Shown: positions 1 to 6,760, numbered from the stretch's first letter. The stretch: DNA of 7,182 nt from Promethearchaeota archaeon (GCA_016839635.1 JAEOTV010000238.1:1-7182), one strand, 5' to 3'. Notes: generated from the letters alone by a model not told the origin. A program made the numbers and translations.

Positions 1-1
1 A

Positions 2-223
2 TGTTATAATCCCCCTTATGAGGAAGTCCTTAAACTAAAAAGAAAGTATGGTTCTTTTCAATATCAAATTGTAACTCGTATCCAAAAATTACACGGTTTT
101 GATTGGGATAGATATAATACCAAAATTAAAAGGCTTCTTGAATGTACAAAATTCAAGAACAATTTTCAGATGATACTAACAGATGGTTGGATGAAATTGG
201 ATCTTAAGAAGCAGCTAATTTAA
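2..223 (+). CDS. 3' end of an unrecognised gene (partial)
   Basis: This is the C-terminal 73 residues of a protein whose start lies left of the window; the frame enters at base 2 and ends in TAA at 221-223. The peptide begins CYNPPYEEVLKLKRKYGSF and ends DGWMKLDLKKQLI. It is soluble and rich in lysine and aromatic residues, with a likely helical stretch around KLKRKYGSFQYQIVTRIQKL and no membrane segment. The balanced amino-acid usage and the absence of stops argue that it is a real coding tail. I do not recognise the family. The gene is convergent with the membrane protein on the other strand: one base separates the two stop codons, so any termination signal must lie inside the opposing gene. 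A short T-run at 234-239 is the only nearby candidate. Confidence 0.6.
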   Translation, partial: CYNPPYEEVLKLKRKYGSFQYQIVTRIQKLHGFDWDRYNTKIKRLLECTKFKNNFQMILTDGWMKLDLKKQLI

Positions 224-224
224 A

Positions 225-950
225 TTAGGAACTCTTTTTAATTTGAATATACATCCATGCAAGAGTAGGTTTGATAGAATAATCTTCAATCGATATAGCT
301 GAAAAAAGTTTTCGTAGTTCTGTTGGGGTATAACTTGATTGAATGGAACCTAATGGTTCGTTAACTTCTCTTAGGGGTCTTGGAACAGCTACTTTGGTGA
401 CAAAGGTTAAAAATCCATAAAAGAATATGATATTTAAGGAAAATGCCTTTAAGATCTCAATTCTATTTTTAATGACTAATTTTAGTGTATTGTTTAGCCA
501 ACTATCTAATTCTAACATCAGTTTTTCAAAAGATAAATGTAATGATTTGAGATCGCAATGAGTTTCGCTTATCCTATAAATCCATCTTAAAAAGAGATGA
601 ATTCCACCATAATCGGTGATATAACGGTGAAATTTATATATGAGGTAAAAAGTTAGACATGCGGGAGCCCAAGAAAATCCAGCAACCGTATAGATAATAT
701 CAAAAAATGTTTCCTCAACACCTGCAAATAATCTCACTATGCCAAAGATTGAGAAGATAATGGCTATTGATAGTGCGAGAACGGCAGCGTATGATACCCA
801 ATTCCATTTATTAAAATTCTTTCCGAAAACTACTATTAAAATACTAAGATATGCAGTTGGAAATATCAAAAGTAATATTCTTCCGATCAATTCATTTGCG
901 ATACCAATCTGGAAAATAAAAGCTTCAAGAAAATAACCAACAATATTCAA
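225..950 (-). CDS. Polytopic membrane protein of unknown function, start uncertain
   Basis: The 241-residue reading starts at a TTG (948-950). Likely membrane segments are at about residues 23-42, 51-73, 82-105 and 168-186, with an amphipathic start at 3-15. A polar, probably cytosolic stretch lies at about 107-165 and a soluble tail at 187-241. I recognise no family motif and no catalytic signature. The TTG start is doubtful: no Shine-Dalgarno-like or TATA-like sequence sits in front of it. Upstream codons in the same frame encode a plausible hydrophobic helix (HYCISYLLLTLSIFLYLL) running straight into residue 1, and the frame stays open back to a stop at 1164-1166. No ATG, GTG or TTG occurs in that extension, so the true 5' end may be missing. 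The gene converges on the plus-strand gene at the left edge and lies downstream of a truncated RNase HI gene. Confidence 0.6.
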   Translation of the reverse strand: MNIVGYFLEAFIFQIGIANELIGRILLLIFPTAYLSILIVVFGKNFNKWNWVSYAAVLALSIAIIFSIFGIVRLFAGVEETFFDIIYTVAGFSWAPACLTFYLIYKFHRYITDYGGIHLFLRWIYRISETHCDLKSLHLSFEKLMLELDSWLNNTLKLVIKNRIEILKAFSLNIIFFYGFLTFVTKVAVPRPLREVNEPLGSIQSSYTPTELRKLFSAISIEDYSIKPTLAWMYIQIKKSS

Positions 951-1068
951 TAAATAGAGGAAGATGCTTAAAGTTAGAAGTAAATACGAGATGCAATAAT
1001 GTTTTGTTTTGTACTTAGTGCCATAATATTCTTTATGAAATGGTGTTATTGGATTTGAATGAAAAGCA

Positions 1069-1356
1069 TTATATTGCAGAAAATCTACTGTTAATCTGTT
1101 GGACTGCCAAATTGCTGTCGGAAAACACTTTGAGGTGTCCTCTATGGAACTTCTCAGCGGCTTTTAATGTATTAATATTAGCGTTATATTCTGCTGTATT
1201 GTTAGTAGCATCTCCTATTAAGCCATATCCTTTATGAATTATTACATTATCATTAACTAATAGAAAAGCATAAGCAGCAGAACCAAGATTACCCCGTGCA
1301 GCACCATCTGTATATATCTTTAAAAAATCATCTTCGTTAATCGGAAGTCTACTCAT
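1069..1356 (-). pseudogene. rnhA: Truncated RNase HI-like gene
   Basis: The 95-residue frame has the N-terminal two thirds of a ribonuclease HI fold, the enzyme that cleaves the RNA strand of RNA:DNA hybrids. The first strand carries YTDGAARGN with catalytic Asp17, then NNTAEY with Glu56, then VFSDSNLAVQQIN with Asp80. Family members of this type usually run to roughly 130-150 residues and end with a His and a fourth Asp in an H-V-x-R-x-x-N-x-x-A-D-like segment. Here the reading stops at residue 95, shortly after the third carboxylate, so the fourth metal ligand and the last helix are absent. The usual A-L-x-x-A-L run after the Glu reads as NANINTLKAA, which may be further drift. Translation would begin at ATG 1354-1356, about 24 nt below a TATA-like box. 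The last in-frame residues (SRFSAI) do not resemble RNase H. The protein is probably inactive. Confidence 0.7.
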
Positions 1357-1374
1357 AATTATCCAATAATTCGG

Positions 1375-1384
1375 TTTTAAATAA
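1375..1384 (-). promoter_or_regulatory. TATA-like box for the RNase HI-like gene
   Basis: On the minus strand this reads TTATTTAAAA, close to the archaeal TATA consensus, preceded by the purine-rich GATAAAAC. Its centre is about 24 nt upstream of the ATG at 1354-1356, which would place transcription initiation at or very near the start codon (leaderless). No ribosome binding site is visible, consistent with that reading. Confidence 0.45.
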
Positions 1385-1535
1385 GTTTTATCATAGAAAT
1401 CATTCTTTAATTTCGCTTTTGTAATATGGAATTATTTTGCCTAGGATCCAAAAACTTGAGTAGAAAGTAAATGGTAAATCGAATACTTAAATTATATATG
1501 ATCTCAAATCAATTGAATCCAAATAATCCAAGATA

Positions 1536-2528
1536 TCAAGGAAAATCAAGAAAAAAATAAGGAACTATTTGTTTTTGGTTTTTGATTTTTATCACAAAGG
1601 TTCCATAGGTATAGAGAAGTCTTTCAATTATTTTTAAAAATAAAAATTTCATTGATTTCCAAAAACCCTTGCCAGAATTAACGTAGATCCTAAGATAATA
1701 ATATAAATCATTGAATAAATATTGTATATTGAATTTTGGTGCTATAATATGCTTTTCCCATGAATTGTAATATTCTTGATTTAATTGATAAATTATATAT
1801 GATTTAGATACAAGTCTTTTATTCATTAGAGCTCTGATAATTGCTATTTGAGATCCCTTTCCATATCTTAACCAATTCTTACAAAAGTGGAGAAGATTAT
1901 TTGAAAAATCATGATATACGAGAGCTTTCTTTTCTTTAAAGAAATAATAACCATTTCTTTTCAATCTTAGACATAAATCTGTATCTTCTCCTCCAGCAAA
2001 AGAAAATTCAGTACTAAAACACCCAATATCAATTAAAGGTTTCTTTTTAAAACAACAGTTAACAGTAGGTAAGTAATAAAGATGTCTTGGGGCTTCAAGT
2101 GTTTTATGTTCGGTAAAATATTGACTAATTATATCATTATTTATAGGTTTTACGATTCCACCAACTCCAACTAATTTTGATTCAGAATTTCTAAGTCTGT
2201 GTGTAATATGTTTTATCCAATCTTTTGTAACAATTACATCATCATCAGCAAAAGCAATTAATTCATTTTTTGAGCTGTAAATACCTAAATTCCTCGAATC
2301 AGCAGGGCCTTTATTTGATGACTTTAAAATTACTTTTTTATCGTATTCTCTTTTAATTTTTTGCCATTTAGTAAGTAAATCTTTAGTATTATCCTTAGAA
2401 TTATCATCCACGATGATAATCTCATCGGGAATTGGATTTAATTGATCTAGACTTTTTAATAATCTAACTAATTTTGTAATTCTATTATATGTTGGAATTA
2501 CAATAGAAACTGGGATTTTTTCGCTCAA
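1536..2528 (-). CDS. Family 2 glycosyltransferase (GT-A fold)
   Basis: This 330-residue protein probably transfers a sugar from a nucleotide-activated donor onto a glycan, lipid or protein acceptor at the cytoplasmic membrane face. The GT2 core is complete. It has VSIVIPTYNR at residues 7-16, IIVDDNSKDNT at about 38-48 (nucleotide binding), NKGPADSRN at 72-80, the metal-binding FADDDV at 93-98 (DDD 95-97) and the acceptor/catalytic GGEDTDLCLRLKRNGY at 179-194 (Glu181-Asp182), then VYHDFSN at 204-210. The C-terminal ~110 residues are helical, basic and partly hydrophobic (about 290-312), suggesting peripheral membrane association rather than clear spanning helices. The start is TTG at 2526-2528; an in-frame stop two codons upstream leaves no alternative that keeps the first strand. 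It is the second gene of an operon with the radical SAM gene, 15 nt away. The substrate cannot be read from the sequence. Confidence 0.9.
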   Translation of the reverse strand: MSEKIPVSIVIPTYNRITKLVRLLKSLDQLNPIPDEIIIVDDNSKDNTKDLLTKWQKIKREYDKKVILKSSNKGPADSRNLGIYSSKNELIAFADDDVIVTKDWIKHITHRLRNSESKLVGVGGIVKPINNDIISQYFTEHKTLEAPRHLYYLPTVNCCFKKKPLIDIGCFSTEFSFAGGEDTDLCLRLKRNGYYFFKEKKALVYHDFSNNLLHFCKNWLRYGKGSQIAIIRALMNKRLVSKSYIIYQLNQEYYNSWEKHIIAPKFNIQYLFNDLYYYLRIYVNSGKGFWKSMKFLFLKIIERLLYTYGTFVIKIKNQKQIVPYFFLDFP

Positions 2529-2539
2529 GCTTTATTTAA

Positions 2540-2545
2540 CACCTT
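2540..2545 (-). promoter_or_regulatory. Shine-Dalgarno site of the glycosyltransferase, overlapping the upstream stop codon
   Basis: The minus strand reads TAAGGTG, in which the final two bases of the radical SAM stop codon form the start of an AAGGTG Shine-Dalgarno-like motif. It lies 11 nt before the TTG start of the glycosyltransferase, slightly long spacing. The arrangement suggests that ribosomes finishing the first gene can initiate on the second. Confidence 0.55.
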
Positions 2546-3563
2546 AGATTTTCCTTAAATTAACGTCTATGTGGCAAGGCATCATTCCACATGCTCTTTT
2601 ACATGATTTCATTTTTGCTTTCTCGGCTATAGCTGTTTTTCCGTTCCATATTTCATCTAGAGAATTAGTTAGGATATTTCCTATCATATTTTTTGGCTCG
2701 ATGGCCCAATTAAAACAGAATTTCACATTACCACTCTCATCTACGATTAAGTTTTGTTCATATGCTTTGCATGGATTAATATAATCAGGTAAATATTCTG
2801 GATCTGTGAAATATGATTTCCACAATTCCATTTCTTCTTTTGGATTCAAGAGAAAACTACCATAATTAGATTTACTAAGAAAATCTATGTTTTTTATAAT
2901 CTCTTTATTCAGAATTGGAAATCCGTCGAATTTTTCATACCATTTGGAGGGTATTATATCCAAACCGAAAGGATATTGTATTGGCTGGAAAAGTATACCA
3001 TCTAATCCAAGTTTTTCGAAAAAATTAACGTGTTCTGAGAGGGAATTAATATTCCATGCACCAAGGATACTTTGGACATAGAGTTTTATAGGATAGTTCT
3101 TTTTTTTTTTTAGATATGTCATTTGATTTATAATTTTAATTAGATGCTTAAATAAACCAGGCATTCCTCTCAGATTATCATGAATCTCTGAATCATGAGA
3201 ATCAATTGATATTGATATAGCTGTCAAACCAGAATTTAAGATCTTTTTTAAATTAGTCCTAATTAGAGAACCATTTGTGTTAATATAACTGTTAATTTTA
3301 TTCTTTTTACAGAATTTTGCAATTTTAAAGACTTGCTCAGGATAAAGAAAGGGTTCTCCTCCAGTAAAAATAACAGAAAAAAAATTCTGATAGTTTTTAT
3401 TCTGATTTTTTAACCATTTAAAAAGTTTTTTTAAAAAGTTAACCTTATCATTCAATTTCAGTGCTTCTTTTGGATCTTTATTTTTCCATATTGTACATAG
3501 CCTGCATCTCAAATTACACTCTCTTGTTATTTGTAAAAATAATCTTAGTGGAATCAATTCCAT
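2544..3563 (-). CDS. Radical SAM protein with SPASM-like C-terminal cysteines
   Basis: This is a 339-residue radical SAM enzyme. The SAM-binding cluster motif CNLRCRLC (C-x3-C-x2-C) is near the N terminus and the GGEP motif follows in VIFTGGEPFLYPE. INTNGS and AISISIDSHD match the later barrel strands. The C-terminal region has C-x12-G-x4-C (NPCKAYEQNLIVDESGNVKFC), then GNILTNSLDEIWNG, then C-x3-C-x4-C (CKRACGMMPC), fitting an auxiliary Fe-S domain of the SPASM/Twitch type with fewer cysteines than full SPASM. Such enzymes modify peptides, proteins or sugars; the substrate here is unknown. I chose the ATG at 3561-3563; a TTG directly before it (3564-3566) is in frame but less likely. The ATG lies about 30 nt below a TATA-like box, so the transcript probably has almost no leader. 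It is the first gene of an operon with the GT2 gene, which suggests a surface-glycan or glycoconjugate role. Confidence 0.88.
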   Translation of the reverse strand: MELIPLRLFLQITRECNLRCRLCTIWKNKDPKEALKLNDKVNFLKKLFKWLKNQNKNYQNFFSVIFTGGEPFLYPEQVFKIAKFCKKNKINSYINTNGSLIRTNLKKILNSGLTAISISIDSHDSEIHDNLRGMPGLFKHLIKIINQMTYLKKKKNYPIKLYVQSILGAWNINSLSEHVNFFEKLGLDGILFQPIQYPFGLDIIPSKWYEKFDGFPILNKEIIKNIDFLSKSNYGSFLLNPKEEMELWKSYFTDPEYLPDYINPCKAYEQNLIVDESGNVKFCFNWAIEPKNMIGNILTNSLDEIWNGKTAIAEKAKMKSCKRACGMMPCHIDVNLRKI

Positions 3564-3587
3564 CAATAAAAAATTTGAAATTTCTTG

Positions 3588-3598
3588 AATTTTATAAT
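3588..3598 (-). promoter_or_regulatory. TATA-like promoter of the radical SAM-glycosyltransferase operon
   Basis: The minus strand reads ATTATAAAATT, centred about 30 nt upstream of the ATG at 3561-3563. Initiation 25 nt downstream would fall within about five bases of the start codon. No Shine-Dalgarno-like motif precedes the start, so a leaderless or near-leaderless mRNA is likely. No comparable promoter is seen before the glycosyltransferase. Confidence 0.5.
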
Positions 3599-3802
3599 GC
3601 TAATTAATATTAAAATATCTCCTCTTTTAATCGAATATTTGTAATCATTAGTTCAATTTGCTTTTATATAGGATTCACCTTACCAAAGTTCGTTAAAGAT
3701 AGATTCATAAAATAGAGATTTTTTTTTATTTTTATATTAATCAAATCATCTAAACATAATACGCAGATATTACACTACTTTTGTGGCAACAATGTCGACC
3801 TT

Positions 3803-4030
3803 CTATTCTAAACTTATTATAAAAAAAAGATTTCTATTTCTATCTAGCATGTAATATTTTTTTAATATTTGAATGCCTAAATCAAGATATTTTTCAGTTT
3901 CGTCCTTATTTATTCTAAAGCTTTGGTGAATTATTCACTTTCTTATTTTTTTTAAACACATATATTTTTCGTAATTCTTATTGCCCAGTTTACCTTTTAA
4001 TCTTAGAATCTCAATTTTATTATCAATTGT
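3803..4030 (-). pseudogene. Possible coding remnant, TPR-like, with an internal stop
   Basis: One minus-strand frame reads TIDNKIEILRLKGKLGNKNY then EKYMCLKKIRK, a TGA at 3935-3937, then IIHQSFRINKDETEKYLDL, GIQILKKYYMLDRNRN and finally a TAG at 3803-3805. Both halves have the lysine/glutamate/tyrosine-rich helical look of genuine protein. The second half resembles a tetratricopeptide-type helix pair, with a Leu/Ile/Tyr pattern ending in LDRN where such repeats often have LDPN. There is no good start codon and the frame is broken in the middle, so I read it as the eroded tail of an older gene rather than a functional one. It begins directly after the stop of the large beta-helix gene, in a different frame. 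Chance AT-rich coding is the main alternative. Confidence 0.3.
3818..3829 (-). terminator. Possible T-run terminator for minus-strand transcription
   Basis: On the minus strand this is an eight-T run within TCTTTTTTTTAT, about 210 nt downstream of the stop of the beta-helix gene and upstream of the next operon promoter. Archaeal termination often needs only such U-tracts. No stem-loop is visible, and T-runs are common in this AT-rich DNA. Confidence 0.25.
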
Positions 4031-4040
4031 ATGAAATTTC

Positions 4041-6554
4041 TTATTCTTTAACTTCCTTTCTTTTAATCCTAAAATTAAATGCTTGTATAAGAGATTTAGA
4101 AGAAAATAGGATCAGAATTAATGATACTCCAACCATCACCCCAAAGAATGATGGTAATATTACTAATAATACAATTGTAGAAATGATGATGCCAATCAAG
4201 AACTGTATCTCCGTGTAGAAGAATGGTTTATCTGCTGACTCCTTCTTTTTCGATAATCCTATACCTTTAATGAAGTTGTCTTGAGAAAAGAAGAAGACCA
4301 CCATGCAGAAATAAAGGAGGATAAAAAACCAGTAATTCAGTTCTATGATTATCATATCAATCACTTCCATGAAACCGGGAAAAAAATTATCCACGACGCA
4401 CATACCAATGGTTAAAAAGAGAACTACTCCTATAAATGTGCCCATAATGATAATATATCCTACCTTACGGCTCTTAATGTCTTTTTTAGGAAATAGGTTG
4501 TACATCACGAAGATTAGCAAGCTAAAAATTATTAAGAAATAAAAAATGTCATAAGTTCTAAATAGAAAGAAACTATCATTTGTTCCCGTGAAGAGATTGC
4601 CAGTTATCATCAAGATGAGTAGCCCCAAGTATATCAAGTTTTTTTTCTTTAACCGGTTTATTTGATAGTTATCAATATTGTCTAAGAGTGATCTATCTAT
4701 CATATTTTGAGATTGGATTTTTTTACCAATTAGGATTAATATTATACCAATTGAATACATTATTGGTATTCTTATCAAAAGTATGTTATGTAAGTTCCAT
4801 GTTCCTATGGGTTCCATCCAATTGAAAAATGGATAATTCAAATCCCACATACCATACCATATAAAATAATACAGGATGTCTTGAAAAACACTTGCCACAA
4901 GAATATTTAATCCTAACGAAACGAATAAAAATACCGGAATCTGCAATTTTCGGATTTTTTCATTTTTATAAACATGAGATACTCCAACAGCTAATGCCAA
5001 GCCTCTTATGGGCGTTTGAACACTCCACGTCCAAAAAAGGTATTGTATAAACAAGGGATGATCCGTATCTATAATACCCCATTCCCATTCTACAAAGAAC
5101 GGTGGACCTGGCAACCAACTTGAATGCTGCGGATTTGCTATAAAATCTATCAAAGAATCTAAAACAAGAAAAAGAATTACTGCAAAAACAAGATGCTTGA
5201 AAGTCTTAACTTTTAAAGATACAAATATTACTATTAAAACCCAAATTAATTCTGCAGTTGGATATAAATCCCAGGTCTCTCCTTTTCCTAAATAACAAAC
5301 AAGTATGTTAATAAATGCTCCTAAAGAAAATATTACTATATATAAAAAGATTAGAGGATATTGAAAAATATGCGGAGAGTCAGCATTATCTTTCATAAAG
5401 ATATCTTTCCTCTCTGAAGATTCATTCTTATTTAGACTTCTTTTTTTGTTCTTTTTATACCTTAAGAATAGGAATAAAACTAAAAGAAATAGCGATATAA
5501 TAATAAATAAAAATAAAAATCCTAAATCAAATTTTCTAGGAGAATTAATACATTTATTATTTTTATGTATATTTCCCGTGCCGAAATCCCCAATGCATCC
5601 TACACCATTATATATAAGAGTATTGTTAAAAATACGATTAAAGTTTGAATCGGTATCTAATTCAATTCCAAATCTCTTGTTGTTTTGAATGGTATTCCTG
5701 ATTATGCTGTTATTCTCCGATACTAAAAAATAAATTCCATCATAACCATTATAATCTGCCGTATTATTAAATAAAGTATTTTTTGTGGAATTATAAATCC
5801 AAAAACCAAAATACAGATTATTACTTGCCAAATTTTGGGATAAATGAGTGTAATTGCAATACCATAAAAATATTCCGAGATCCTCATTATTTCTTGCAAT
5901 ATTTCCGAATAATGTATTATTATTACTATAAATTAACCCTATTCCGTCCTTATGATTATATTTTGCAGTATTTCTTAGTAGCGTGTTGTTATTACAATTA
6001 ACTAAATATATCCCGCAAACAACGTTATCCAACACGTCGTTTCGCGAAATCGTGTTATTAACACAATTATACAATGAAATGCCCTTATCGTTATTTGAAC
6101 AATTATTATTTATTAAGATTCCGTTATTAGTATTTTCCAAATTGATTCCGCCCGAAGCTGCGTTGTAAACCGTTACGTTATTAATTATAAAATAAACGTT
6201 TTCGGAATTATTTAAATAAATACCGCTTCCTGTAGGTGACGTGCTTGCGTCAATCGTAACGTTTTCAATCACGTAGGGATCGCTCCAAGTTCCCGCTCCT
6301 GAACACCATCCTGCAGGCAAGGCAACTGCCTCAGCCCAAGTCAGGGATCCTGATGTGGCCCCGGTAGGATCAATAGTAATATTATCCAAAAACCATGATC
6401 CAGAAGCCTTAGGAGGACCTGAATTTGTCTCGTCCGGAATTTCAATGCTGCTGTTATTACCTGATTGATCATGACTGAAGTAATAGTTGCTAATGGATGA
6501 TATGGCGAAAAGTAGTCCTAATACCAATATAATGGATTTGTTTTTTTCTTTCAT
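4041..6554 (-). CDS. Exported parallel beta-helix repeat protein fused to a multi-spanning membrane region
   Basis: This 837-residue protein begins with a signal-like segment (MKEKNK, hydrophobic to about residue 22). A lead-in follows at about 48-100 with GTWSDPYVIENVTID, typical of NosD-like/PbH1 beta-helix proteins. A right-handed parallel beta-helix lies at about 100-325, with the G-(I/F)-x-(L/I/F) rung start recurring every 23 residues and an asparagine-rich ladder. At least ten N-x-S/T sequons suggest that this part is extracellular and glycosylated. A first membrane helix (about 345-364) is followed by a basic, charged linker (365-395). About ten more hydrophobic segments follow (near 399-421, 433-448, 453-472, 500-525, 540-557, 590-609, 638-655, 668-687, 698-720, 733-756, 780-818). 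No catalytic motif is evident. A surface sensor, adhesin or glycan-binding protein is possible; the function is unknown. It is monocistronic, with its own TATA-like promoter and an ATG start at 6552-6554. Confidence 0.85.
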   Translation of the reverse strand: MKEKNKSIILVLGLLFAISSISNYYFSHDQSGNNSSIEIPDETNSGPPKASGSWFLDNITIDPTGATSGSLTWAEAVALPAGWCSGAGTWSDPYVIENVTIDASTSPTGSGIYLNNSENVYFIINNVTVYNAASGGINLENTNNGILINNNCSNNDKGISLYNCVNNTISRNDVLDNVVCGIYLVNCNNNTLLRNTAKYNHKDGIGLIYSNNNTLFGNIARNNEDLGIFLWYCNYTHLSQNLASNNLYFGFWIYNSTKNTLFNNTADYNGYDGIYFLVSENNSIIRNTIQNNKRFGIELDTDSNFNRIFNNTLIYNGVGCIGDFGTGNIHKNNKCINSPRKFDLGFLFLFIIISLFLLVLFLFLRYKKNKKRSLNKNESSERKDIFMKDNADSPHIFQYPLIFLYIVIFSLGAFINILVCYLGKGETWDLYPTAELIWVLIVIFVSLKVKTFKHLVFAVILFLVLDSLIDFIANPQHSSWLPGPPFFVEWEWGIIDTDHPLFIQYLFWTWSVQTPIRGLALAVGVSHVYKNEKIRKLQIPVFLFVSLGLNILVASVFQDILYYFIWYGMWDLNYPFFNWMEPIGTWNLHNILLIRIPIMYSIGIILILIGKKIQSQNMIDRSLLDNIDNYQINRLKKKNLIYLGLLILMITGNLFTGTNDSFFLFRTYDIFYFLIIFSLLIFVMYNLFPKKDIKSRKVGYIIIMGTFIGVVLFLTIGMCVVDNFFPGFMEVIDMIIIELNYWFFILLYFCMVVFFFSQDNFIKGIGLSKKKESADKPFFYTEIQFLIGIIISTIVLLVILPSFFGVMVGVSLILILFSSKSLIQAFNFRIKRKEVKE
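5601..6224 (-). repeat. Nine in-frame rungs of a 23-residue (69-nt) beta-helix repeat
   Basis: The rung motif starts at residues 111, 136, 158, 181, 204, 227, 250, 273 and 296 of the large gene (GIYLNN, GINLEN, GISLYN, GIYLVN, GIGLIY, GIFLWY, GFWIYN, GIYFLV, GIELDT). The last six intervals are exactly 23 residues. Each rung also carries an N-N-(T/S)-(I/L) turn. The DNA copies have diverged clearly, so this is protein-level repetition and not a recent tandem duplication. Confidence 0.8.
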
Positions 6555-6585
6555 TAGATGACATTAAAAATATATGATAAAATGG

Positions 6586-6594
6586 TATTTAAAC
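6586..6594 (-). promoter_or_regulatory. TATA-like promoter of the beta-helix gene
   Basis: The minus strand reads GGCAAGTTTAAATACC around this box; GTTTAAATA is a strong archaeal TATA match with a purine-containing element just upstream. Its centre is about 36 nt before the ATG at 6552-6554, giving a predicted leader of roughly 10 nt without a Shine-Dalgarno motif. A second T/A-rich box at about 6607-6618 is a weaker alternative. Confidence 0.5.
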
Positions 6595-6760
6595 TTGCCA
6601 TAGATCGAATATTTAAAATCAAATTTCTTGGAAAGGTTCTAGTATATTTTACAATAGTGTTATAACAAAAGTACCATCATACACGGATATTATATTCAAA
6701 ATTTACCCGTTGTAAAGAGAATTTTTCGTGAAATATAAATCAAAAATTACACCACAATTT

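Larger units (their letters stand above)
3567..4040. other. 474-nt intergenic region
   Basis: Very AT-rich gap between two minus-strand genes. Its right half contains a degraded coding remnant (3803-4030). Its left edge holds the TATA-like promoter of the radical SAM operon. An A8 run at 3821-3828 could terminate minus-strand transcription. The stretch from about 3600 to 3800 contains T- and A-runs but no convincing open frame, RNA structure or repeat that I can support. Confidence 0.6.

Noticed and set aside
739..936. Plus-strand open frame of 65 codons opposite the membrane protein gene
   Set aside because: It lies entirely within the minus-strand coding frame, has no promoter or start signal of its own, and its translation looks like an antisense shadow.
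1357..1535. Gap between the RNase HI-like gene and the glycosyltransferase searched for a tRNA or small gene
   Set aside because: No cloverleaf, conserved RNA box or convincing open frame is visible; only the TATA-like box near 1375-1384 can be supported.
2569..2784. Plus-strand open frame of 71 codons inside the radical SAM gene
   Set aside because: It is opposite a gene with clear cysteine and GGEP motifs; the plus-strand peptide has no recognisable features.
3852..3870. AATATT-T-run-AATATT hairpin in the intergenic region
   Set aside because: The stem is six A/T pairs that are themselves palindromic, which is expected by chance in DNA this AT-rich; it is not a convincing terminator or regulatory element.
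5446..6168. Several plus-strand open frames opposite the beta-helix region
   Set aside because: They are generated by the asparagine-rich repeat codons read in reverse and have no starts or domains that make sense.
5601..6224. A 69-nt periodicity that might suggest a CRISPR or satellite repeat
   Set aside because: The period equals 23 codons in frame, the copies have diverged in DNA, and the repeating unit is a beta-helix rung with no conserved repeat/spacer alternation.
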